NCBI GenBank assembly: GCA_028622995.1
Contig: JAJQJQ010000034.1
Span: 868,001 to 932,000 of the forward strand
Origin: Panagrolaimus kolymaensis
Taxonomy: Eukaryota > Nematoda > Chromadorea > Rhabditida > Panagrolaimidae
DNA length: 64,000 nucleotides
Reading direction: 5' to 3'
Shown: positions 54,836 to 64,000 of the stretch, one piece after another
Position numbering within the stretch: the first letter of the stretch is position 1
Layout: each line of letters begins with the position of its first letter
Translations under genes and position numbers: made by a program
The notes under the pieces: generated by a model
The model's input: the letters and a program-made list of their open reading frames with translations, nothing else
The model's database searches: none
Told to the model about the DNA's origin: nothing

Positions 54836-57800
54836 ATGCCTTGGAGTGTCCAAGATTATGGGCGATGGTATGTGTCAACGGAATTATTTATTTTTATATT
54901 GGTTTTTGCTTCATCAAATTTTTTTCTATTGAATCATGCCCAAAAAGATAATGATAGTAATGATGATGATGATAAAGTATCAGATTATTATGGATATAAT
55001 ACGGGTTCATCCATAAAATTTGAATGCCCTAATGATAAAGATTGGTTTAATGTTGGAACACAATGTTTTAAAGTGGGCACACAAAATAATACAATTCAAA
55101 TCGTTAATTTTGATGATGCAAAAGCTTTATGTTATACGCCTGAGTGGGTTTTTTTTGAAGAAAAAATTTTTTTTTGCAAATTTTTTTTAGAAATTATTTT
55201 TCTCTCCCATTAAATTTACCAAATTGGTATAAATCTGTGGAATTAGCTAAACTTATTTATCCCACTCTTATTAATACTTCTTTATATCAATCGGCAGCAT
55301 ATCAAAATACTTCAATGGAAATTTGGACTGGAATGTATTTTGAAATGGAAGATCCATTAAAGGATTGCATAAATCTCCCAAATTTTAATTGCTCGCTTTA
55401 TCGAGAAATAAAAGTTGTAAAAACTGAAAGTATAATTCCTTTTTATACTCCATTATGGGCTAAATCAGAACCTAAAATTCCTACAAATTTACAATTGGGA
55501 ATTTCATATAATATTGATTATAAAAATGGTGATATTTATGGTTGGAAAGTTCAAAAGCAAAGCTTTTATTTACCAACGATTTGTCAAACTTTTGCATGTT
55601 TTCAAGGTTTGTATTTTTTTTGCTGCTTTTTGGTTGCAATTTTTAAATTTTGTGGATTTAGATGAATTTCGTTGTCATGATAATTCTCAATGTATTCCAT
55701 TTAAATCAAAATGTGATCAAATTACAAATTGTGGAGATGGTAGCGATGAAAATACGCAAACAACATGTCTTAATCATACAATGCAAAAACCAAATCGATA
55801 TTCAGATTCATTTGGAATTATTTATGCTCCAGCAACTATGTGCATTCCAAATGGCAACAACAAAAATGAAGATAATTTTTGTGAATGGCATATTTCACAA
55901 ACACCTGGAGCGATTACAAGGATAAATGTAAGATTTTTAATAAATAAAAATTTTTTTGTTGATTAAATTAATTTTTTGCTTACAGTTTCTCGATCTTAAA
56001 TTACTTCCGGAAGATGAATTATTTGTTGAAGGTTTTATAACAGGAGAAAAGCTTAAAATTAATCCCAATGGCCCCTTTACTCATTTATTTGTTGATAACG
56101 AACTTAGAATACAGTATCGACCAAGTTTAAAAAATATTGAAAATGAAAAAAATAATGGAAATATTCGTGGATTTCAATTACAATATTTGGTTGATGGTAG
56201 CCTGCTTTTTTGAATTTTACAATTTAAAAAAAATTATTTTAGAAACCACATCTTGCGTAAGTAAATTTACTTCTTGGAATGGAATAATTACAACTCCATC
56301 AAAACTTTATGATTCAAGAAAATATCGGCCATTATTAGATTGCCGATGGACTATCTCAAAAACTGGATCCACTTTGCTTGGAATTCAAATTCCATTATTT
56401 GATTTAGCTATTGGAGATTGGTTAAAAATTTATGAAAGTAAAACAGAATATGAAAATGGAAAACTAATTGGAACCTTTGGTTATGCAGATTCTCCGCCCA
56501 CTGCATTTGCAACCCATTTACCAATGATGATTTTTGAATTTCATTCAGAAAAAGAGAGTCCTGGAGCAGGCGGGATTGTTATTGATTTTCAGCAAAGTGA
56601 GTAACACTAATTTCAAAAACTTGCTTTAAAAAATTAATTAATATTGCAGCTTGTCACAATATTTATCTCAATGAAACCCATGGCCAAATTGAATCCCCGG
56701 GTTTTCGAAATGTTGATAACCGAAATCCTTTTCATTGTTCATGGATAATTGAAGTTCCATGTGATATTGGCGATGAATGTGGAATAACATTTTATTTTGA
56801 TGTTTTAAATCTAACTAATAAAGATATAATTACGGTATGCCGCCCTTAATTTTTAGATTTTTATAAACGGTTTTTTCTTTCAATTTTTAGATTGAAACAA
56901 ATTTAGAAAAAATTTCAATTGATTCAACTTCATTACCAATTCTTTCACATCGAATAAAACAACAACCTAAAGTAATTTTACAAATGCATGCAACACAAAA
57001 ATATTTTGCTGCTCAAATTTCGTATTCTGTTGGTTTGTTTATTCACAGAGATTTCTTTAGTTAAAATTTATAGTTTTCCTTTCTATTTTTAAGATTGTCA
57101 GGAACCAATTTATAATCCAGAAAGAATTATTGCAAAATTTGAAACCTATCCTCATGTTTATCGTTCATCCGTCGATTATAGCTGCATTTCGACGCCACAA
57201 TTAATTGCTCAAAAAGGAAGTTGTGAAAAAGGAGGAAAATGGAATGCTTTACCACCAAATTGTGATGACAGTAATAAACAAATAATTTAAAAGAAAAAAG
57301 TTTTGAAAAATTAAAATTGCAGGTGGTAATTTCTGTCCATATCCAAATATTCCAAATGGTTATATTTTGAATACCACCGATGATAGTAACGTCCAAGGTT
57401 TTTGGTATATCTGTCGAAAGGGTTATAAACCATATGAACCAATTTATGTTGAATGTATTTCAAAACAATGGAATGAAACTTTTAATTGCACAGGTTAGTT
57501 CGATGATGAAAATAAAATCTTCTTTATTTTTTTAAAGCCAAAAAATCGAAAATGAAAAAATAACTGTTAAAAATTCTTTTAAATATGCAAATTTAAATTT
57601 TATCAATTTAAAAAAAGACATGTGTAAAAAAGCATCTTAATCTGATTAATTAATTCTTTTTGGTTATTAAAGTAAGAAATTCTTCCCGGGTTTTTGGATT
57701 TTCTCGAAATTCGCCCAACATGCAACTGGTTGTTGCTGTAGCATTAATCTTTTGTACACCACGCATTAACATGCACATATGACTAAAGAAGATTAATCTT

Positions 57801-60800
57801 TAAGAAATGATAAAAAAAAGTCTTTTTTAACTTACCTTGCTTCGATAACAACTCCAACACCTGTAGGTTGAATGGCTTGAAGAATAGCGGTTGCAATTTG
57901 TTTCGTTAATCTTTCTTGAACTGCAAAAAAACTTTAATATTTAAAATAAAGTTTGTCAATAAATGCAAAAAAGTTGTTGTTGTTACCTTGAAGACGGCGA
58001 GAATACATTTCAACCACTCGAGCAAGCTTACTAAGACCCAATATTTTTTTATTTGGTAAATATCCAATATGAACTTTTCCCAAAAATGGAACTAAATGAT
58101 GCTCGCAGAGGGAAAACATTTCGATGTCCCTAACTATGACCATTTCATCATGGTCTTCATCAAAAATAGCTTTATTGATAATGTCTAAAAAATTATCCAT
58201 TAATCTTTTTTTAGAGTTCATACAAAATAGTTTACCATCAAAATTTTCTTCATAACCTTTAGTAAAAAATAGTAATGCTTTTGCAGCTCTTTCCGGAGTT
58301 TTAACTAGACCTTGCCGATTTACATCTTCTCCAATATGGCTAATAATTGATGAATAAGCTTTTATCATATCATTAAGGCCATCCTAAAAACTTTATAATA
58401 TCGAAACTTAAAACTATGAAGGGCAGCACTATACTTTATTTGTGGGAATCACGCAAGTATTGGTTGCATCATCGTCTTCTTCCCCAATATCTAATTGAGA
58501 TCCAAGTCCGCTACTTTGTTCGAAAGAAGCTCCACTTTTTTCAACCATTAGTTTTCGACTTTGAATTGAAGCTTCGCTATCTGCAAAACAAAAAAAACTT
58601 TGGTTTATACCTTTTCTTTTTATACTCTTTTAAGATTTTTTTTTGAGGTTTTGAGGAGGAAGGAAAAATGTCTGAATGGCAGGAATATCCTACGCTTTAA
58701 TAACAAAAAGAAAAAAAAATAGGCGGCGTCATATAAATAATGACAACAAGCAAAAAATGTCTTTGGCAAAAAATAAAATAAAATCCAAAAATGCTCGTAT
58801 TTTTTTTCTTCTTTTACTTACATTGTTTCATTTTATTTTTATTTTTATGCTTACAACCTAGACTCTTCAGCAAAAAATGCTTGTGCATAAAAGAAAAGAT
58901 TAATGGTTTACTACCAAAAAAATCCTACTCTTTCCTTAAAGAAAAAAAGCAATATAGAAAAAAAGTAGACCTATTCGATGCCGGTTTCCGGTTTCCGTTG
59001 CTGCCACTGCTGTTATTGTTGAGCGGCGCCTGTTCATTATTTCTGGCTGAAATGTGTAGGCGTCGATATGATGTGGCTGGCGGCGAAGAGGATTCCAAAA
59101 GTTTTGAATCCAAGGAAAAAATCTATTTAATAATGCCGTAAAGAAATAAAATAATGTAAACCCGAATGAAATAAATAAAATGGCATCGATAAAGCTAACC
59201 ATGGCGAAGGAATCTAAAAAAATGGATATAGTTAATCTCAGTAAAATCTAAAAAGCATAAAATAAATTTCATTTCTCTCTTTTTAAAGTTTTTTTTATAA
59301 TCGCGTGATAATAACCTTCTATAGACAATAATGAGAAAAAGAGAGATACATTCAAACCACCGACATTTTATATTATTGACCTGTTTGATGAATAGAAATA
59401 ATAGTCTGTGGTTGTTGGTTGCGTAATTGCCCTCTCAAAAAAAACTTTTTCCTTCTTCTGACAAGATCTTTATTTTTTTCTACGACAATTAACGATTGTT
59501 TTAAAAACACAAAAAGACAAAGTGGCTGATAATAGATGATAACAAGATTAAAAAATGAATAATTATTATTTTAGCCTAAACCGAAAATTTGAGTCATAAT
59601 TTGCAAAGTTTACGAAAAAGACAAAAATAAACTTTTGTCTTTTTTTTAAAAAAGTTTATACTTTTCCGTTATATTAAAATAGGCGCATAGAGAGACAGCC
59701 ATTAAAAACGAGTTTTTGGTTCTCGGTTTCACACACGTGGAGATTATGACAAAAATGAAACAATGGAATAATTTTGAAACTAAAAACTAAAAGAACATTT
59801 TTATGGTCATCTCGCAAATGACCCTATCAGCTGCTAACATAAATAAAACATTGAGAAAAAAAATCATTTTTGTTTATGCAAATTTGAATAAAAAAAGATA
59901 TTTGATAGTTTTTAAATTTTTATAGTTAATTTTTTTTAATGTACATATAAAAGTTTGGGAAAAAAGAAAAAAAGAAAAGCAAAATCCAAAACTTTAAAAA
60001 ATAATCAATATTTCAGAAATTGATTGTGGCGAACCAGATATGGAATATATGAATTTGCCAAATCCCACTGAAGGTGATTTAAATGCAACTTTTACAAATT
60101 ATACGAAGACATCTTACTTGGGTTATGCTTATTATGAATGTGAAATAGGCGAAGTTCGTGGGAATTCGTTAGTGAGACTTTGTCAAGAAAATGGAAATTG
60201 GTCTCAACCAATAATGTATTGTAAATGTGAGAAAAAGATTTATAAATAAAAAATAAAAAAGAGTTTTTTGAAAGAAAGAAAATGAAAATGTATTTTCAGT
60301 GCCAACGTGCTTGATAACTGACGCAGTGATACAAAATGGCCAAATGGATGAAGTTTATGCTTTTGCAAATGGCAATGTTAGTATTACTTGTTTTGAGGGA
60401 TACTCACTTAATGATACTGAAAATAATGTTGCATTATGTGATGAAAATGGAAAATGGGTTAAACCTCTGCCTGGATGTTATTGTAAGTCGCAAAACAAAA
60501 GTCCAACTTTTTTTGTTTTAAATATCTCATAAATTCTTTTCTAAACAGTTTTTTGTTACATTGAAAAATTATAAATAATTTTTTTTAGTGGGAGACGTTT
60601 GCACAATAAATTACGATATTTTTTTAACTGAAAATGACAATTGCACTAATCCATGTGGATGTAAAGGAGCTTGCACTCAAATTCCCAATGCACCCTTTTA
60701 CTCTTGCATTTGTGATCAAGGATTTTGGCAACCTCATTTATTTTCAAAATGCACCGATATTGATGAATGCAGCCTGAATCTGACTTTATGTTACTTAGGC

Positions 60801-63800
60801 AGTCAATGTGTAAATGGAAAAGAAGGCAACTTCAGTTGCATCTTTCCAAATTCTAATGAAGAAGATATTTATACAATTTATAATTATCCATATTCTCAAA
60901 ACCGAAATTTTCCTGAAGATAAATATTTATTATATGATAAAAGTGCAGTTCGTAAGTTAACAAAATATTAAAATTCAAATAATTTAATGTAACTTTTATT
61001 TTTCAAAGGTAAAAGGTGTCAAGAAATTTTAATTTTCAATTTCATGCTTCAACCCGAACTAAGTTTACACTTAGTTGGTGAAGAACTTGAAATGTATTGC
61101 ACTGATTCTCAAAGAATATTCAATTATGAATGTGATAGTGATTCAGCTTGGAATGGTAATATTTCATGCCCTATAGCCCAAACTCCTAAATGTAAGGCTC
61201 CTTATATTGAGAGATTGGTGGTCACGCCAGACAATAATGAATATTCACTTGGAGAACATGTGACTTTTTCATGTGAAGATAAAAGAATGGTTTTAATTGG
61301 TCCATCAAATACTGTATGTGCTTTGTATGAAAATGATACGGCTGCTTTTGTTTCAATTCCAACTTGTAAATGTAAGAATATATTTATTTAAGAAAATTTC
61401 TTTCGTTGACTAAAACTATTTTATTTAGGGAAGCAGTGTAGCGAAATTGTCTTAGATCCAAATTCCCATTTACAATTAAATAATGAAATTAACAATGCAA
61501 GCTTTGTAATAGGAAGCACAATATATTTAAAATGCGATGACAATTATACTTTGAATTGCACCAATTGTTCAACTATATTTTGTCAAGATAACCTTCAATG
61601 GTCTTCAGAATTACCCATCTGCGTATCAAATTTTAATTTCACTCAGTGCACAGTTCAAGAAAATAATGAACTAACAACTCCAAAACAAAGATATAAATAT
61701 GGAGAAAAAATTAATTTTCAATGCATTCAACCAAATTATATTTTATCGGGTTTGTCAAAAATTAATCGAGTATGACGGGATAATTAATTTTTGAGCTGTT
61801 TTAGATGCCACAGACATTTTTTGTGGAGCGCCCAAATTTATTGTTAATGAAGCGGCTCAATTAAAGAATGACATGATCAAACAAAATTTTTGGAATCAAA
61901 GGAACAAAAGACAAGCGCCAACGACAAATTTCCCACAAGAAAATTATGGAAAGCTTTTGAATGAAATGCAACCATACAAAGGTACTCAAAAATCAAAATA
62001 ATTAATTAATACATTAAAAAGCCGAATACTTTTTTTTTAAATCTAATTTTGCAGAATCTATTTTTAATTCCTTTGATATTTCCAAAGGATGGGATAAAAG
62101 TGATAATTGGATTCGAACATCTGATGGCTGGAAATATTCTTCCAATGGACAAAATACTAATAAGTAAAAATTTATATATATATATTAAATTATTTCAACT
62201 AAAATTTTTTTTAGTTTTTTAATATCCCCAATGATTCGAGTTCAATTTGAAACAGGAACCTTTGATGTTTTTGCTGAAAATATGAATCCAAGTTCGAGCT
62301 GTAATGTTGAAGTTTCACATTTCACAGCAAATTATTTGATCGCTGAAGTGCCAGAAAATAAATTTCAACCAATTTTAAGATTAAACGTTTCTTCACCACA
62401 TCAACGAGCGACGATAAAAATAATTTATTCAATTTTATGGATAATGATTAAAGCAAAAAATTGTGAAAATGTTAATATCAAACAATTAGATATTTCAAAG
62501 ATTAGTTGCCCGAAAGTGAGCTTTTAAATATTTTAAATCTATTTTTTGTAATTAAAATCCCTGTTTAAGTTGCAATTTGGCTTAACTTCTTATCCATCTA
62601 CAGCAACATCGGCCACTGATGTTATTGTTCGTGGAAATTGTGTGAGCCAATCAATTTCAATGGGTAATCCTCCTCAATTATTTTGTACAACAATTGGAAA
62701 ATGGCAGCTACCAATTGAAAACTATAATCCTGCTACGTGTTATTGTAATGTTGGTTATGTTCAACAAGGAGAAACTTGCCTCAAAAAAGGTCCAATTTGT
62801 TATCAATGCGATTATGGCTCGCTTGATTCTTGCACAAATTTAACAATGAATTATTGTGATATTGGTGAGGCATGTTTAACTAAAATTGAAAGAAATGGAG
62901 AAGAGGGAATTAATATTGAAAAAAAATGTTCTGCTTCATGCATTACAAATTTTCATGATATTGGAAAATGTCGAAATTGCACTGAATCTTGTACTCTCTG
63001 TTGCGGCGATGACTATTGCAATGCCCTGCCTGTTGGAAATCCAGATATAAATAAAAATAGCAATCTCTCAGCTCCCATTCCAAGCTGCATTGATATGCAA
63101 CCAATGGAAGTTAAATGCCAACCAAGTATTACAGTAAAACAAATAAAATCAGCTTTTACTGAATCCATAAATATTCCGTGGCCACAAGTAATTGATAATA
63201 GTCCAGATTTTCAAATTAGCTCCAATTTAATGTTGAATTCGGAAGATTACATTTTTACTGGGAATAAAAAAGAAATTCATTGGAATGGAGTTGATAATCA
63301 AGGAAAACTTGCTCAATGTGTTACAAATATTGTCTATGAAGGTTTTAGTTTGCATTTTTGAATTGCATTAACCAGCTTTTTTAGATTATGAAAAGCCACA
63401 ACTTGAATGTCCTGATATTCACATAGATCCTCGAACTGGAACAACATCAAAATATGTTCCAATAAATTTACCCGAAATTAAAGCAAAAGATTCTTCGGTC
63501 GCAGTTCATTTAATTTATTCTCCGCCTAATGACACGGTGGTTGAAATAGATTATCCTCTTTTGGTTAATGTCACAGCAATCGATTCCGCAGGAAATATTG
63601 CTCAATGCCAATTTTGGTATATGGCTATAGCTGCTGATTGCCCTTTATGGAAAATAGATACGGATCAATTTATTTGTACTCAGTCAGAAAATATTACAGT
63701 TTGTCATCGACGAAAGCCATGCAGAACGAGGCAGCTGCCATCAGATTTTAAAGCCATTGTTTGTATTCCTGGACAACGATGGAGATTTGTCCAAGATATT

Positions 63801-64000
63801 ACTCAAGAAAACCGATTAAGTGAAATTCGAGAAATGGTTCGAACTCCATATTGTTTGGAACAAGAATCATCAAATATTACTCTTTCAATTACATTTCGAA
63901 CTCAAAGTGCTGAATCTGCATGTGTTGAAGTTTTTGTGGCTGCAGTAAGCAAACCAAAAAGTAAACAAAAAATTAAAATAAGTTTTTTTAGACTCAAATT
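54836..64000 (+). CDS. Giant modular extracellular protein (CLECT-LDLa-CUB-sushi-EGF-Ly6-HYR), 3' partial
   Basis: Twenty exons in the window (54836-55143, 55191-55606, 55662-55927, 55986-56196, 56243-56596, 56650-56834, 56891-57032, 57094-57270, 57323-57493, 60017-60226, 60300-60482, 60589-60951, 61009-61371, 61429-61749, 61805-61981, 62055-62163, 62215-62515, 62570-63341, 63385-63944, 63992 onward) stay in phase for about 1866 residues. In order: N-terminal signal/anchor ([17 protein letters not shown]), C-type-lectin-like domain ([17 protein letters not shown]), LDL-receptor class A repeat ([14 protein letters not shown]), two or three CUB domains, several sushi/CCP domains, EGF pair ([12 protein letters not shown]), more sushi, a Ly6-like domain (CYQCDYG to CCGDDYCN), and HYR domains ([15 protein letters not shown]). 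It is probably a cell-surface or matrix adhesion protein. Intron 9 (2.5 kb) contains the antisense GTP cyclohydrolase gene. The 3' end is outside the window. Confidence 0.85.
57650..59202 (-). CDS. cat-4: GTP cyclohydrolase I with N-terminal hydrophobic segment
   Basis: Six exons (59202-58971, 58580-58435, 58383-58236, 58184-57987, 57920-57836, 57782-57650) join in phase to 313 residues. The catalytic core (from about 130) has the GCH1 signatures: [30 protein letters not shown], the zinc-site CEHHLVPF (Cys near 202), [20 protein letters not shown], and [11 protein letters not shown] with the second zinc Cys near 273. It ends FLTLITKKN. The enzyme turns GTP into dihydroneopterin triphosphate, the first step to tetrahydrobiopterin, the cofactor for dopamine and serotonin synthesis. 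Exon 1 encodes a hydrophobic stretch ([18 protein letters not shown]) absent from ordinary GCH1. Its phase fits, but it may be a separate small gene. A TTTTTAG just before the ATG suggests trans-splicing. The gene is nested antisense inside intron 9 of the giant gene. Confidence 0.88.
59203..60016. other. Remainder of the giant gene's intron; upstream of GCH1
   Basis: AT-rich sequence 5' of the nested GTP cyclohydrolase gene and inside intron 9 of the giant gene. It probably holds the GCH1 promoter. No other gene seen. Confidence 0.45.

Noticed and set aside
58236..58383. Uninterrupted reading of the GCH1 core through 58185-58235
   Set aside because: The 51 bp are open in frame but have GT-AG borders, and removing them restores the conserved GCH1 spacing ([15 protein letters not shown]), so I treat them as an intron.
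1..64000. tRNA and rRNA genes
   Set aside because: No cloverleaf with A/B boxes or ribosomal core sequence was recognised by eye; a covariance-model scan would be needed to exclude tRNAs.

Overview
The window is nuclear DNA from a nematode. It is very A+T-rich and most introns are only about 42-75 bp long with T-rich 3' ends. The gene set is nematode-like: an Srh-type chemoreceptor, a MATH-BTB protein, a Skp1-related protein, a neuropeptide GPCR and a laminin beta close in length to C. elegans LAM-1. I do not assign a genus. Gene models were built by hand by joining exons at GT-AG sites with matching phases. The ORFs visible in single frames are mostly single exons.

Layout. 0-5.3 kb: one candidate exon of a gene leaving to the left, an SLC17 vesicular transporter (-) head-to-head with a ZFAND2/AIRAP AN1 zinc-finger protein (+), and a small secreted protein (-). 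5.3-10.4 kb: a peptide-type GPCR with a distant first exon and a foldback MITE just after its stop codon. 10.4-14.8 kb: no genes seen. 14.8-20.7 kb: a complete 11-exon laminin beta gene. 21.3-30.4 kb: two hAT elements of one family, each with perfect 8-bp target duplications. The second (27627-30389) carries an uninterrupted 8-exon transposase gene. The first (21344-22660) is an internal-deletion derivative of it. Between them lie a duplicated TPR gene, a small frameshifted unknown gene, a sigma-like GST and a second foldback element.

30.9-37.2 kb: chemoreceptor, Skp1-like protein, MATH-BTB protein (one homopolymer frameshift), a small secreted protein, and a neuropeptide precursor that should yield one amidated MRL-amide peptide. 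40.7-42.2 kb: glutamine synthetase. 43.9-46.1 kb: DENND6. 47.3-49.1 kb: Kunitz protein converging on a K50 paired-like homeobox gene. 51.3-53.3 kb: a doubtful broken gene (-) and mitochondrial 3-ketoacyl-CoA thiolase (+).

54.8 kb to the right edge: a very large extracellular protein (C-type-lectin-like, LDLa, CUB, sushi, EGF, Ly6-like and HYR modules), still open at the window end after 19 phase-consistent introns. Its 2.5-kb intron 9 holds an antisense gene for GTP cyclohydrolase I. The best model of that gene adds an N-terminal hydrophobic segment that is unusual for the enzyme.

The genes do not form one pathway. The notable themes are recent hAT activity, a nested gene, peptide signalling (one precursor, one peptide-type receptor) and several single-base frame breaks next to homopolymers that look like assembly errors. 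No rRNA, tRNA or CRISPR was recognised.
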